Assembly (NCBI GenBank): GCA_003252535.1
Contig: QKDN01000012.1
Location: forward strand, 1-52,840
Direction: 5' to 3'
Length of the DNA stretch: 52,840 nt
Source: Campylobacterota bacterium
GTDB taxonomy: Bacteria; Campylobacterota; Campylobacteria; Campylobacterales; Sulfurovaceae
Both the position numbers and the translations under genes were made by a program. This document shows positions 42,645-52,165 of this stretch, in pieces (the first letter of the stretch is position 1; every line of letters begins with the position of its first letter). The notes beneath the pieces were generated by a model. It worked only from the letters and a program-made list of their open reading frames with translations, did no database searches and was not told the origin of the DNA.

Positions 42645-44353
42645 GATACCTCTTTCGCACCGAGTGTAATGTTTTCTCCACTGTTGGAACCGGGTTTCGG
42701 GACATCCCGGTCGTGATAGATGGACTGCGTCGGGAATGCCATTTTGACATTCTCCTCGAGCTGTATCTTTTCGAGGATCTCCATCGATATCGTACTCCTG
42801 AGTGTCAGTGTCGCGTAGGAGTTGGTCAGGTACCATGCACTGATCTTGACCCCGTAAGGCTCTATGAAGGCCAGTATCCTGGGCTCTACGTTGGTATTGC
42901 GGATGGAGTAGCTGCTTCGGAGCTTGTTGAGCTGCTTCCTCGTGATGTCAGTATACCCCTTCGAATATTTCTTGGTCACTTCCTTCGCTATCGCTGTAGC
43001 CTTCTGGATATCCGAATCAAAGGTTACTACGAAATCGATCCCGTCCCATACTGTCTTGAGCCCCGCATGGGAGTAGTTGGCGATCATATCGGTGAAGATA
43101 TAGTTGTTGGGGACGAAGATCATCCTCCCGCCGCGGCGGTTGTGCATATAGGTCGTGAGGGTGACATCTTCGTGGATCGTCATACGCAGCATCGATATAT
43201 CGACGATATCACCGATGTATTCTATCCCGCCCCTGGTGAACTTGACGCGGTCTCCGACATGGATACTCCCTCCGATCACGATGACGAACCATCCGAGCAC
43301 CGACATGAACCAGTCCTTCATAGCGATCGCGATACCAGCCGAGGCAAACCCCAGAACCGTCACGATATAGCTGACATTCTCGATATACCCGAAAAGCAGG
43401 GTAAGAACAAAGAACGTGATGAAGGTGATGTTGAGTATCTTGTTGATCGTATAGAAACGGTCGTTCTCCGCCATATAGCGTCTCGCAAGGTATTTGCCGA
43501 GGAGGAAGAGCAGGAGGAAGAAAAGGAGGATACCGCCTATCGTCGCACTCTTTTCGATCTCCTTCTTGATATCCTGCTTGAGCTTGAGCTTGATCTCGTC
43601 TATCTTTTTGCTATAGACGTTCTGTGTCGTCTCGAATATCTCGAGGATGGGCGCATAGGTCTTGAGCTTCCTGTCTATCTCTTCGAGCTCACTGATATAG
43701 CTGGAATTGTTCACGTCTTTTTTGAGAAGCTCGTTGAGAATCCGGTTCTCCTCCTGTACCTTGCTCACGACCTCCTTGAGCGACTGGTAACGCTCGTTGT
43801 ACTCATCCTGGTGCCCGGTAAGTATCTTCTGGTAAGAGAGTGCAGCGATGATCGAGAGGGGATTTTCCACAGCGGGAGCCTCTTCGATAGTCGTCGGTTT
43901 GACCAGTTCGCTGAATGGATCTTTCTTGTATTCGGAGAGGAGTTCGAGCTTTCCGTCGATGGTGGCGATATTCTCCCTGTTCGCTTCGAGCTCTTTCTGC
44001 TGTTCGTCCGAGAGTCTCTTCTTTTTCTCAAGAACGGTTATGTTCGCACTGATCATCTCTTTTTGCTTCTGGAGATAGAGATAGGTATGGTAGTTGCTGT
44101 ATATCTTCGCCCAGACGTTGTTGTTCTTCAGTTCGTCATCGAGCTTTGCCTTGCGTGCGAGGAGCATCTCGATCGCTTTGTCGGCTTCGGAGAACTGGTT
44201 CTTGAGCGGTATGACATTGCTCACCTGTTTGGCGATCTCGCTGAGATTGTTCTGGATGATATCGGCAGTGCTGTTGGTACTGTTCGACTCCCCTGCCTCC
44301 AGGATGCAGAGAGTCGATACCAGAAGTACTAACGTGGTGAAGATTCTTTTCAC
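42641..44353 (-). CDS. Large MscS-family mechanosensitive channel
   Basis: 570 residues. GTG start overlapping the aroB stop (GTGA). A signal sequence ([19 protein letters not shown]) is followed by a long periplasmic coiled-coil region (about 30-290: [20 protein letters not shown]), then membrane helices. The MscS pore follows: [20 protein letters not shown] and [16 protein letters not shown], then the beta domain and a C-terminal soluble part. It would open under membrane tension to release osmolytes. A related large MscS lies in the same place in H. pylori, as I recall. Confidence 0.87.
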   Translation of the reverse strand: MKRIFTTLVLLVSTLCILEAGESNSTNSTADIIQNNLSEIAKQVSNVIPLKNQFSEADKAIEMLLARKAKLDDELKNNNVWAKIYSNYHTYLYLQKQKEMISANITVLEKKKRLSDEQQKELEANRENIATIDGKLELLSEYKKDPFSELVKPTTIEEAPAVENPLSIIAALSYQKILTGHQDEYNERYQSLKEVVSKVQEENRILNELLKKDVNNSSYISELEEIDRKLKTYAPILEIFETTQNVYSKKIDEIKLKLKQDIKKEIEKSATIGGILLFFLLLFLLGKYLARRYMAENDRFYTINKILNITFITFFVLTLLFGYIENVSYIVTVLGFASAGIAIAMKDWFMSVLGWFVIVIGGSIHVGDRVKFTRGGIEYIGDIVDISMLRMTIHEDVTLTTYMHNRRGGRMIFVPNNYIFTDMIANYSHAGLKTVWDGIDFVVTFDSDIQKATAIAKEVTKKYSKGYTDITRKQLNKLRSSYSIRNTNVEPRILAFIEPYGVKISAWYLTNSYATLTLRSTISMEILEKIQLEENVKMAFPTQSIYHDRDVPKPGSNSGENITLGAKEVS

Positions 44354-45402
44354 GAATCGACTCCAAACTGCATCAGTACGCTCTTGACGATCGAGGCATC
44401 GATGTCTGAGCGCATCTGGTGTCCTCCGATCCCATGCGGCAGGATGAACTTGATCTTGCTGGCAGCGCTTTTTTTGTCAAGGAAGAAATGCTGGTAGAAA
44501 TCTTCGACATCACTGATCCCGTAACCGGTCGGCAGATCGAACTTCTCAAGCAGCGTTCTGACCCTCGCAGCTTCTTCTGCGCTCATCAGTCCGAGTCTGA
44601 CTGCAAGCTCGTTGGCCATCACCATCCCGATAGCGACCGCTTCGCCGTGGAGGTAGGTGCGGTACTGTGTCTCGTTCTCTATGACATGGGCGAAAGTGTG
44701 GCCGTAGTTGAGCACTGCCCTGATCCCCGCCTCCTTCTCGTCCTGGTTGACCACTTCGGCCTTGAGCTCGACGCTCCTTCTGATGATCTGTTTGAGGACG
44801 GTCTCATCGGTGAGATCGGCAGCTTCGATCTGTTCGAAATACTCTTTGTCGAACATCACTGCCATCTTGACGATCTCGGCCACGCCTGCGGCGAACTCCC
44901 GAGGGGGAAGTGTTTTGAGGAATGCAGGATCGATATAGACGGCTTTGGGCTGGTAGAAAGCTCCGATGAGATTCTTGCCGTATTTGTTGTTGACGCCTGT
45001 CTTGCCCCCTACGCTCGCATCGACCTGGCTGAGCAGCGTTGTCGGTATCTGGATAAAATCGATCCCTCTTTGATAGAGCGATGCGGCAAAGCCCGTCATA
45101 TCGCCGATCACACCGCCGCCGAAGGCTATCAGAAGTGATTTGCGGTCAAGCTTGTGCTCAAAGCACTCACCAAGGATATTCTCCACGGTTGCAAGCGTTT
45201 TGTACTCTTCGCCGTCGGGGATCGTGACAACATGGAGCTCTTTTGCCACTATCTTTGAAAGGAGCGTATCGAGATGGAATCCGGCGACAGTAGGGTTGGT
45301 GACGACCACCACTTTGGTGTCGAACGAGAGTTTTGGCAATGAGTCGATGGTTATTTTATATGAAATGTTATCAGTGTTTATGAGTTCAATATCTACTATC
45401 AT
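44350..45402 (-). CDS. aroB: 3-dehydroquinate synthase
   Basis: 350 residues from ATG 45402. NAD site [20 protein letters not shown]; substrate and metal sites [26 protein letters not shown]-type region (positions about 125-150), [17 protein letters not shown] and [10 protein letters not shown] with the zinc histidines. It converts DAHP to 3-dehydroquinate, step two of the shikimate pathway. It is the first gene of a tightly overlapping five- or six-gene unit (aroB, mscS, mtaB, ftsH-like, bioV, probably zupT). Confidence 0.97.
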   Translation of the reverse strand: MIVDIELINTDNISYKITIDSLPKLSFDTKVVVVTNPTVAGFHLDTLLSKIVAKELHVVTIPDGEEYKTLATVENILGECFEHKLDRKSLLIAFGGGVIGDMTGFAASLYQRGIDFIQIPTTLLSQVDASVGGKTGVNNKYGKNLIGAFYQPKAVYIDPAFLKTLPPREFAAGVAEIVKMAVMFDKEYFEQIEAADLTDETVLKQIIRRSVELKAEVVNQDEKEAGIRAVLNYGHTFAHVIENETQYRTYLHGEAVAIGMVMANELAVRLGLMSAEEAARVRTLLEKFDLPTGYGISDVEDFYQHFFLDKKSAASKIKFILPHGIGGHQMRSDIDASIVKSVLMQFGVDS

Positions 45403-45545
45403 GTATGACCTTTGGGAAAGTGGGGAATAGTATAATATTTTAACCTATTTTGCTTAAGAGGAGCACAATAGAGTGCCGATAAAACCGTTGTTGCGAGTGA
45501 AATTGACTATAGTACCGGAAGCTGGAGATAACAGGTTGGGTTCAA

Positions 45546-45559
45546 ACGCCCGAAGGCGT
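45546..45559 (-). terminator. Hairpin after the cytochrome c553 gene
   Basis: On the minus strand ACGCC-TTCG-GGCGT forms a stem with the stable UUCG loop, 5 bases after the cytochrome stop. Only a TTTG follows, so the T-run is weak; it may stabilise the abundant cytochrome mRNA. Confidence 0.45.
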
Positions 45560-45564
45560 ATGAA

Positions 45565-45864
45565 TTACTTCTTGAGTGACGCGATGTAATCAGCAAGTTC
45601 TTTGATAGCTGCATCGTCAAGAGTAGCTACCTGACCTTTCATTACGCCGCCCATACCGTACTGGTTGAGTGTACCTGCTTTGTAACCGTTAAGCTTTTCA
45701 ACAGTTACAGCTGCATCCTCACCTGTGATGATTGCAGACTTGCCAAGAGCAGCTTTTTCACCGTTAGCACCGTGGCAACCTGCACATTTAGCGAATGCAG
45801 CAGCACCGTCTGCCATAAGTAGAGTAGAACCTGCAAACAACATTGCGATAGCGATTTTTTTCAT
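45565..45864 (-). CDS. Cytochrome c553-type monohaem cytochrome
   Basis: 99 residues with a signal peptide (MKKIAIAMLFAGSTLLMADG) and a mature domain of about 79. Haem site C27-x2-C30-H31 (CAGCHGANGEK), with the axial methionine in YGMGGVMKGQVA (M71 or M75). The C-terminal helix is AIKELADYIASL. It is a class I periplasmic electron carrier, likely donating to a cbb3-type oxidase as in other Campylobacterota (inference). AAGGAG precedes the start. It has its own transcript-end hairpin. Confidence 0.93.
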   Translation of the reverse strand: MKKIAIAMLFAGSTLLMADGAAAFAKCAGCHGANGEKAALGKSAIITGEDAAVTVEKLNGYKAGTLNQYGMGGVMKGQVATLDDAAIKELADYIASLKK

Positions 45865-45965
45865 TATTTCTCCTTATAATTATGTTTGTTTTTACAAACG
45901 AATCGATTCATTTACAAAAGTAAACGCAACACAATAGTGTAAAATTGTGAAGATTTTGTGAATAT

Positions 45966-46310
45966 TTACCGCAGTCTTCCGATCACACGGTACTTTTTCC
46001 AGTAGACATCGATCGCATCCCGGAGCTCTTCATCACTGATACGAAGCGGTGCTTTGACCGGATAGCTCTGCAGGAACATCTCCGACATCACCGAAGTATC
46101 CTGGTGCGGATAACGCATGAAATGGAACAATGCAGCCTTGGTGTTCTTCTCCCCGCTGTATACCTGGATATAGTTCATCAGCATCTCCTGGAGCGAAGCG
46201 GGGAGTTCCTGATGACACTTCACACAATTTCTCTCAAAGGAGTTCTCTCCGAGCGTGATCCCTGTCAGCAGTGCGAGAACCGCTATGATCCGTATCAGTC
46301 TTTTTTCCAT
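45966..46310 (-). CDS. Small c-type cytochrome-like protein in the two-component unit
   Basis: 114 residues with a signal sequence (RLIRIIAVLALLTGITLG) and one haem site C29-x2-C32-H33 (NCVKCHQE). The rest is helical (LQEMLMNYIQVYSGEKNTKA), with SYPVKAPLRISDEELRDAI as a possible domain end. A candidate sixth ligand is a His or Met in the middle (HFMRYPHQ). The start overlaps the histidine kinase stop by 16 bases, so it is translated from the same mRNA as the two-component genes. It may sense or relay redox state to the kinase; that is inference. Confidence 0.8.
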   Translation of the reverse strand: MEKRLIRIIAVLALLTGITLGENSFERNCVKCHQELPASLQEMLMNYIQVYSGEKNTKAALFHFMRYPHQDTSVMSEMFLQSYPVKAPLRISDEELRDAIDVYWKKYRVIGRLR

Positions 46311-47491
46311 TGCAGTGTTATCCTTGTCCCTTGCATCAGTGTCGATTCAACCTTGATATCGACCTTGTACTCGTCTATGATCTTCTTGACGATACTCAAT
46401 CCCACGCCAAATCCCCCTTCGGAGTTGTTGAAGCGCATATAGCGGTCAAAAATATAGGGGATATTCTCCTCGCTTATCCCGATACCACTGTCCTTGACAG
46501 AGAGTATCCCTTCTCTGAGATAGAGCGCGACCGTACCGCCGCGTTTGTTATACTTGATGGCATTGGAGATGAGATTGTCGATCACCCGTGTACACTTTTT
46601 CCTGTCCATTACGAAGATCACGCTCTGAAGGTCATGTACTATTTTGATCTTTTTCGACTTTGCCATCGTATCGAAATACTCTATCCTCTCCTCTATCACC
46701 GTTTTAAGGTCGATCGGCTCGTTCTGACTGAGACGCTCGCTCTCGAGAGTCAGGTATTTGAGGTCTTCATAGAGGATTGAAACGGTCTTTGCTGCGATAT
46801 TGATCCTCTCGAGCTTTTTCTTGTTGCTCTCTATCATGACGCTTGTATCCATCCGCTCTACATTTGCCAGGATCGTACTGAGCGGCGTATTGAGCTCATG
46901 GGTCGTATCCTTGATGAACCTGTCGAGCAGGATGATCGAGTCTCTCATTGGCCCCAGGAAGAGCTTAGCCAGGTAGAGCCCGAAGAGCTCAAGGAGCACG
47001 AAGGCTATGAATCCGTAAAACCCTATCGTCTCGAATGATTCTCTTTGCCACTTCGTATCGGCATCGATCTCTATGATGAGATATTTTGCCCCAAGGTAAT
47101 AGTTGTCGAGTATCTTGACATAGTGTATCTTGTCGCCAGTCTGGTATATCTCACTGTCGAGCCGTACCCTGCCGTCACGCAGCAGCGAGAATATCTTCAC
47201 CTCTTCGAGATCGTAGATCGCACTTCGGAACCGGCTGTCACGTGGATAGACCCTCCGCTCGTCGAAGTAATGATGGAGCGTTTTGATCCGCTTGATATGC
47301 TCGTTGGCGTAGTTCGAGAGGATCGTCCGATTGTTGGAGAACATCAGTTTCTCCTGACTCTGATAGAAGAAGAGCGAAGAGACCGCTATCAGCAGGAATA
47401 CCAGAAGCGTATAGAATGCCAGGAACCTGCCGAGAGATTTCTTCTCACTGATTAATAATGAATTTGTATCCCTGTTTTTTGATACTAACAA
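46295..47491 (-). CDS. Membrane sensor histidine kinase
   Basis: 398 residues. Two membrane helices (about 22-43 and 158-178) flank a periplasmic sensor region of about 110 residues. The H-box is DTTHELNTPLSTI with H198. N, G1 and G2 boxes: DNLISNAIKYNKRGG, VKDSGIGIS, GGFGVGLSIVKKI. The start is uncertain: TTG 47491 overlaps the regulator by 47 bases, and other non-ATG starts nearer 47450 are possible. It forms a system with the regulator upstream and a c-type cytochrome downstream. The sensed signal may be redox-related. Confidence 0.85.
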   Translation of the reverse strand: MLVSKNRDTNSLLISEKKSLGRFLAFYTLLVFLLIAVSSLFFYQSQEKLMFSNNRTILSNYANEHIKRIKTLHHYFDERRVYPRDSRFRSAIYDLEEVKIFSLLRDGRVRLDSEIYQTGDKIHYVKILDNYYLGAKYLIIEIDADTKWQRESFETIGFYGFIAFVLLELFGLYLAKLFLGPMRDSIILLDRFIKDTTHELNTPLSTILANVERMDTSVMIESNKKKLERINIAAKTVSILYEDLKYLTLESERLSQNEPIDLKTVIEERIEYFDTMAKSKKIKIVHDLQSVIFVMDRKKCTRVIDNLISNAIKYNKRGGTVALYLREGILSVKDSGIGISEENIPYIFDRYMRFNNSEGGFGVGLSIVKKIIDEYKVDIKVESTLMQGTRITLQWKKD

Positions 47492-48122
47492 TCCTGTCCT
47501 TGCCTATGATCTTGCGAAGATTCTTGATGTAGGTTCGCAGCGCCGTATCGCTCGGTTCATCATTGAAATCCCAGAGATGACTGTATATCCGTTCATGAGA
47601 GATGATCTCGTTGGGGGATTTGATGAAGAGCTTGATCAGCTGCGATTCCTTGTTGCCCAGGTAGACCGGGGTATTGTCGATGATGAGGGTCCCCGAGTCG
47701 ATATCGTACTTGATGTGCTGATCGATATCGACATACGATTTGTCCTGGTGGTAAAAGCCCCTTTTGAGGAGTGTCTCGACACGGATAAGAAGCTCTTTGA
47801 GCTCGAAGGGCTTGCGGATATAGTCATCGCACCCGCTGGCAAATCCTTTTTCGAGATCATCGACGCTGCTCAGCGAAGAGATATAGATGGCGGGAGACTG
47901 CTGCCCGTTCTTCCGGAGATTGGAGAGGAGATCGAACCCGTTGATCCCGGGGGTGTTGACATCGAGGAGGAGGAGGTCGTAACGGCTTTCGTAGAGCATA
48001 TCCTCCGCCTCTATCCCGTCATAGGCTGAGTGTACCTCGTACCCCTCCTCTTCAAGGAACTCTGCGATGGTCTCGTTGAGCGTAGCGTCATCTTCGAGCA
48101 GGAACAGTTTGGCCTTGGTCAT
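47445..48122 (-). CDS. OmpR/PhoB-type response regulator
   Basis: 225 residues from ATG 48122. Receiver: KLFLLEDDATLNETIAEFL, phosphoacceptor D54 (LLLDVNTPGINGFDLL), the threonine/serine position in AIYISSLSS and the lysine in YIRKPFELKELL. The C-terminal winged helix is YLGNKESQLIKLFIKSPNEI and DEPSDTALRTYIKNLRKII, ending in VSIKKQGYKF. It is partnered with the overlapping histidine kinase gene. The trxC stop lies 8 bases upstream. Confidence 0.93.
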   Translation of the reverse strand: MTKAKLFLLEDDATLNETIAEFLEEEGYEVHSAYDGIEAEDMLYESRYDLLLLDVNTPGINGFDLLSNLRKNGQQSPAIYISSLSSVDDLEKGFASGCDDYIRKPFELKELLIRVETLLKRGFYHQDKSYVDIDQHIKYDIDSGTLIIDNTPVYLGNKESQLIKLFIKSPNEIISHERIYSHLWDFNDEPSDTALRTYIKNLRKIIGKDRIVSIKKQGYKFIINQ

Positions 48123-48130
48123 CGGCAAAC

Positions 48131-48562
48131 CTACGAACCGTGTCTCATGACCCAGCTCTGTATCTGCTGGGCGCTCATCGCACCGCTGACCCGATCTACC
48201 TCTTTGTTCCCTTTGAAGAGCACCATCGTGGGGATACTGCGGATACCGTACATCCCACCGAGCTGCTGGTTGGCCTCGGTATCGACCTTGACGAACTGTG
48301 CTTTGAGCGAGAGGGCTTTGCCCGCTTCCTCGAACGCCGGCGCCATCATACGGCACGGCCCACACCACGGAGCCCAGAAGTCCACCACGACCGGAAGATC
48401 GCTGTTGGCAAGGATATGGGAGAAACTGCCACCGTCGGCAGCGATGGGCTTAGCACCCAACATCGACTGTTTGCAGTGGCCGCAGTTGGCCTTGGCATAG
48501 CTCTCTTTTTTGGGGATACGGTTGACCTTCATACAGTGAGGACAGACGACATTCAGATTCAC
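48131..48562 (-). CDS. trxC: Thioredoxin 2-like protein with N-terminal zinc site
   Basis: 143 residues. The N-terminal zinc ribbon has C7-x2-C10 (CPHC) and C27-x2-C30 (CGHC), as in E. coli Trx2. The thioredoxin domain has the active site C67-G-P-C70 (FWAPWCGPCRMM), the cis-proline in RSIPTMVLF and the family end QIQSWV. It reduces protein disulphides in the cytoplasm, and the zinc site is linked to oxidative stress. It heads the unit with the response regulator, kinase and cytochrome. Confidence 0.93.
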   Translation of the reverse strand: MNLNVVCPHCMKVNRIPKKESYAKANCGHCKQSMLGAKPIAADGGSFSHILANSDLPVVVDFWAPWCGPCRMMAPAFEEAGKALSLKAQFVKVDTEANQQLGGMYGIRSIPTMVLFKGNKEVDRVSGAMSAQQIQSWVMRHGS

Positions 48563-48645
48563 TTCTTTCTCCTTTTGCGTGTCGGTAAAGTTTGCATTAT
48601 TATATCAAAAAAATGGGATAAACAATTCATGCTGTCAAATTGATC

Positions 48646-48930
48646 CTATTTCAAAGTTCTCTGATACTTTGTAATACCGATTATTACGATCTTATCATTT
48701 TCTTTATCGATCTGATACGGAACAGAGTAGCCTTTGTAGATAAGATCACGAATATTGTCATCATCAAAATAAAGTGATTTTCTATAGAGATACGGGAAAT
48801 CTTTCAAGGTTTTAATTTTTGTGTTCAGTTCACGATAAAAGTTGACTGCTGCACTCTTCTTATCTACTGCTATGTATTCAAGTATCTCTTTGAGAGTATC
48901 GAGATAGTCCTGAGACTTGACTAGTGTCAT
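48646..48930 (-). CDS. RelE/ParE-type toxin
   Basis: 94 residues. Typical ParE/RelE pattern: KSQDYLDTLKEILEYIAVDKKSAAVNFYREL, KTLKDFPYLYRKSLYFDDDNIRDLIYKGYSVPY and the end IVIIGITKYQRTL. Proteins of this fold cut ribosome-bound mRNA or poison gyrase; which applies here is not determined. Its ATG overlaps the antitoxin stop (ATGA), the classical order antitoxin first. Confidence 0.82.
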   Translation of the reverse strand: MTLVKSQDYLDTLKEILEYIAVDKKSAAVNFYRELNTKIKTLKDFPYLYRKSLYFDDDNIRDLIYKGYSVPYQIDKENDKIVIIGITKYQRTLK

Positions 48931-49181
48931 AGTCTATCCAAAAATGCCTCTATCTCTCTGTCAGCCTCTTCTTCTTCCAGAAGCTCAATCATACCGGCAT
49001 CGATATTTCTTTTGGTCTCTTCGAATCTGCGTTTATCTTCCTGAAAAAGGGTGTTATCATTATGCGGCAGATACATCAGGAGGAATTCATTGATATATTG
49101 TGTGATACGCTTCTCATTATTGCCGAATTTTTCGTGCAGGAATAGCTCCAGACTTTTATTTTCAATAACCATATGTATCAT
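48927..49181 (-). CDS. Antitoxin of the RelE/ParE-type pair
   Basis: 84 residues from ATG 49181, with GGAG 6 bases upstream. The N-terminus IENKSLELFLHEKFGNNEKR could form a ribbon-helix-helix-like DNA-binding part and the C-terminus is acidic and helical (IELLEEEEADREIEAFLDRL), as antitoxins often are. Not a named family. Identification rests on the overlap with the toxin. Confidence 0.65.
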   Translation of the reverse strand: MIHMVIENKSLELFLHEKFGNNEKRITQYINEFLLMYLPHNDNTLFQEDKRRFEETKRNIDAGMIELLEEEEADREIEAFLDRL

Positions 49182-49227
49182 ATCAACTCCAATTTCGAAA
49201 GTGTCTAATGAGTTAATTATATCATAA

Positions 49228-50376
49228 TCATTGACTCAAAACCGCCAATACCTTCCCCACCATCAATCCTCCGAATGTCCCGATGATATACCCCAGCATC
49301 GACATCAGTATCGCTACGGGTACGAGTGTCCGGGAGTAGGCGGAGGCGAGGATTGGGGCGGAGGCTATACCGCCGATATTCGCCAATGAAGCAATGCCAA
49401 GAGTATAGAGGTCGAGACGGAAGATCCTGGCAAAGAGTGCCATGAGCGCTGCGTGGATAGCGATGATGAGCGCCCCCGCACCGATATAGAGAGGCGCCTC
49501 GGTGAGCTCGCCGAAATCTGCCCTCGATGCGATCAGCGCGACGATGATATAGAGATGGATATTGCCCAGTTCCGATGCGCCGCCGAGTCTCGAGACGGGG
49601 GTCATCGCCCCTATGATCCCCAGCAGCGTCGCGATGATCACCGTCCATGTCGATGCGGTCATGAACTCGCCCGAGGGGAGGAGCGAAGCCCCCCATCCGC
49701 TGAGGGCAGATACCCCCAGCCCGAGGGCGAGGAGGAGGAAGAGCGACTCGAAACCGGGCTGCGTGCCGATATCCTCGCTATGGGCAACGGTACTCTCCGT
49801 CTCTTCCGCCCCGCTCCACCTGTTGAACCTGGCAGCGAAGGGTACGAGGGAGAGGAGCAGCATGAACCACAGCGCATAATCGATAGAGTCTATCAGCAGC
49901 ACATACCCCATCTGGCTGTCCCCTACCCCGAGGGCTCCCTGGATAGCGACCATATTGCCCGTACCGCCCATCCAGCTGCCGCACAGCGCGGCAAATGGCT
50001 TCCACCCATCCGGGCCGAACAGACCTCCAAGGAGCGCATACATCCCCACGAACCCTGCTGCGATGCTGAACGAAGCGAGGAAAAATCCCAGGAGCATCTT
50101 CCTGCCGAGATGGGCGATCTTGCGCAGATCGGCGCCCAGGAGCATCAGGAAGATCATCGAGGGGAGGAGATGGGTCTTGAGCGTCTTGTAGAGGTTAGTG
50201 ATCTCTTCATTGCGGCTCCAGAGACCGAACGAGGAGAGGAGCATCACCCCGAAATAGATCGCCACGATGGCAGGCAGGTACTCCCAGAGCTTCCACCCGC
50301 TCCGCTTCTCGGCATAGACCGTCGCAGCGGCCAGCCCCACAAGCAGCGCCAGATATCCAAATCCGCTCTCGATCAT
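49228..50376 (-). CDS. DUF819 family membrane protein
   Basis: 382 residues from ATG 50376 (AAAGGGG upstream); an ATG at 50391 would lack a site. About ten membrane helices, with the DUF819 strings FLMLLGADLRKIAHLGRK, FAALCGSWMGGTGNMVAIQ, DSIDYALWFMLLL and the final SLANIGGIASAPILASAY. Function is unproven; the fold is like secondary transporters. A short cytoplasmic loop separates two halves near residue 200 (FNRWSGAEETESTVAHSE). It stands alone. Confidence 0.82.
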   Translation of the reverse strand: MIESGFGYLALLVGLAAATVYAEKRSGWKLWEYLPAIVAIYFGVMLLSSFGLWSRNEEITNLYKTLKTHLLPSMIFLMLLGADLRKIAHLGRKMLLGFFLASFSIAAGFVGMYALLGGLFGPDGWKPFAALCGSWMGGTGNMVAIQGALGVGDSQMGYVLLIDSIDYALWFMLLLSLVPFAARFNRWSGAEETESTVAHSEDIGTQPGFESLFLLLALGLGVSALSGWGASLLPSGEFMTASTWTVIIATLLGIIGAMTPVSRLGGASELGNIHLYIIVALIASRADFGELTEAPLYIGAGALIIAIHAALMALFARIFRLDLYTLGIASLANIGGIASAPILASAYSRTLVPVAILMSMLGYIIGTFGGLMVGKVLAVLSQ

Positions 50377-50485
50377 CCAAACCCCTTTCAACTGTGCTGA
50401 TGGGGATATTGTAGCAGAGTTTATTTATAGATGATTAATCCCTCTTCGATATCATTATATAAATCAACCATTATGGAAATAGAAA

Positions 50486-51808
50486 ATGAAAAAAACGATA
50501 CTGATCTCACTGCTGATACCGTTCACCCTGCTCGCCGACTACACGCTCGTCGCTGCCAAACGCCCCCACAGCGCCATCGACACCCTCCCCAAGAACAAAG
50601 TGGCCGATATGAATACCATTCCGCAGGACCCGGCATTCTACGCTTCACAGCTCCAGCCGATGTCAAAAAGCGAACAGCTCCAGCTCGAACGAGAGTTCAA
50701 TGAAAAGTATTTCAAGCCATGGAGCATCTCGAAGATCGACGAGACCAGGAACGATATCGAGTGGCCTTTGCGCAGCGTCACCCAGAAGCCTATCTATGAC
50801 AAGAACCACCGCCAGATCGACGCATCTACCTACAACCAATGGATCGCCAACTCCAATTATGACGCACTCGACACCGTCCAGCAGAGAGCCATCACCATCC
50901 GCCACTGCGATGTCAAGGCGTTTCCTAGCACGACGGCATACTACTACAACCCGCAGAAGGTCGGCGAGGGCTTCCCATTCGACTACAACCAGAACAGCTC
51001 TTTTCATATCAACACACCGCTCTATATATCGCACTATTCTCTTGACAAACAATGGGCATTCGTACAGGACTCGACCGCGTTCGGATGGGTACACACCTCC
51101 AATATCGCACTCGTAGACGGGAAGTTCATCAAGGAGTTCCGCACAGGCTCCTACGCCGTAGCCATCAGGGACAACAACAAGCTCACGAACGGTGCCAAAA
51201 CCGTCTCCCTCATCAAGCTCGGCTCACTCTTCCCCGTCTCCAAAGGCGCCTATCTCTTCGCATCCAAAGATGCCAAAGGGAAAGCCCATATAGAGCGGAT
51301 CAAAGCGGCGACCAAAGGGGTGATCGCCCACCAGCCTGTCCCCTTCACTCCCCAGAATGTCGCCATGATCGCCAAAGAGTTCTACGGCGAGCCCTACGGC
51401 TGGGGCGGACTCCTCCAGACCCGTGACTGCTCGGCGTTCACCAAGGATTTCTTCACCCCGTTCGGGATATTCCTCAGACGCAACTCGAGCAAACAGGCGG
51501 CTGACGGTGCCTACTGTAGTATCAAAGGGCTGGAGAAGTCCAAAAAGAAAGCCGCCATCATCTCCAAGGCCAAGCCGTTCCGCTCGATGCTCTATGTCCC
51601 CGGCCACATCGTCCTCTACCTGGGCGAGTACAAGGGTGAACCGGTGATCATGCACAGCTACTGGGGTACGAGGCTCGAGAACGGCTCCAAGTATGTCCTC
51701 GCCCGCAATATCATCACCACCACCGAACCGGGCAAAGAGCTCTCGACGATCAAGGAAAAAAGCAAGCTCGCCAATACTCTCAAGGCGATCATCACTCCGG
51801 GGGACTGA
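50486..51808 (+). CDS. SH3-domain NlpC/P60 peptidase
   Basis: 440 residues with a signal peptide (KKTILISLLIPFTLLADY). Two SH3b-like regions (about 130-215 and 217-260, e.g. FGWVHTSNIAL) precede an NlpC/P60 domain from about 290. Catalytic C315 (QTRDCSAFTKDFF), H374 (VPGHIVLYLGE) and H390 (IMHSYWG) form the usual triad. It probably cuts stem peptides of peptidoglycan in the periplasm, like Campylobacterota homologues. The J-domain gene starts 4 bases after its stop. Confidence 0.88.
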   Translation: MKKTILISLLIPFTLLADYTLVAAKRPHSAIDTLPKNKVADMNTIPQDPAFYASQLQPMSKSEQLQLEREFNEKYFKPWSISKIDETRNDIEWPLRSVTQKPIYDKNHRQIDASTYNQWIANSNYDALDTVQQRAITIRHCDVKAFPSTTAYYYNPQKVGEGFPFDYNQNSSFHINTPLYISHYSLDKQWAFVQDSTAFGWVHTSNIALVDGKFIKEFRTGSYAVAIRDNNKLTNGAKTVSLIKLGSLFPVSKGAYLFASKDAKGKAHIERIKAATKGVIAHQPVPFTPQNVAMIAKEFYGEPYGWGGLLQTRDCSAFTKDFFTPFGIFLRRNSSKQAADGAYCSIKGLEKSKKKAAIISKAKPFRSMLYVPGHIVLYLGEYKGEPVIMHSYWGTRLENGSKYVLARNIITTTEPGKELSTIKEKSKLANTLKAIITPGD

Positions 51809-51812
51809 GAAG

Positions 51813-52094
51813 ATGTTCTTCGAGGTCACATACGATGAGTTCACCGAAGCGGTGGAGACCCTGGGTCTCATCGGGCTGGAGACGCGTGAAATGGTGAGAG
51901 AGCGCTACCTCACCCTCTCCAAGAAGCTCCACCCCGACAAAGAGGGCGGCGATATAGAGAAGTTCCAGAAGCTCAACTACTCCTACGAACTGGTCACACT
52001 CTATATGGATCAGTTCCGCTTCCGCTTCACCCGCGATGAGTTCCGGGATCAGTATCCGTTTAGTTTCAATACTGGGAGGGATTGGCTGAAGTAG
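51813..52094 (+). CDS. Short J-domain protein
   Basis: 93 residues from ATG 51813, 4 bases after the peptidase stop. J-domain pattern: helix VRERYLTLSKKL, the H40-P41-D42-K loop (LHPDKEGGD) and FQKLNYSYELVTLY. J-domains stimulate the ATPase of DnaK, so this is a co-chaperone without the usual substrate domains. The link with an envelope peptidase suggests a shared transcript rather than a shared task. Confidence 0.8.
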   Translation: MFFEVTYDEFTEAVETLGLIGLETREMVRERYLTLSKKLHPDKEGGDIEKFQKLNYSYELVTLYMDQFRFRFTRDEFRDQYPFSFNTGRDWLK

Positions 52095-52165
52095 GAAATC
52101 ATTACATTTCAACATATTCTTCAGAACTCTACACATATCCTGCTATCATATATTTTGCAATATCC

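Noticed and set aside
42713-44332. Long open frame of about 540 codons on the plus strand
   Set aside because: It lies exactly antisense to the mscS gene, whose protein has clear MscS motifs. The antisense product is rich in Arg, Asp and His with no recognisable domain, as expected for a shadow frame.
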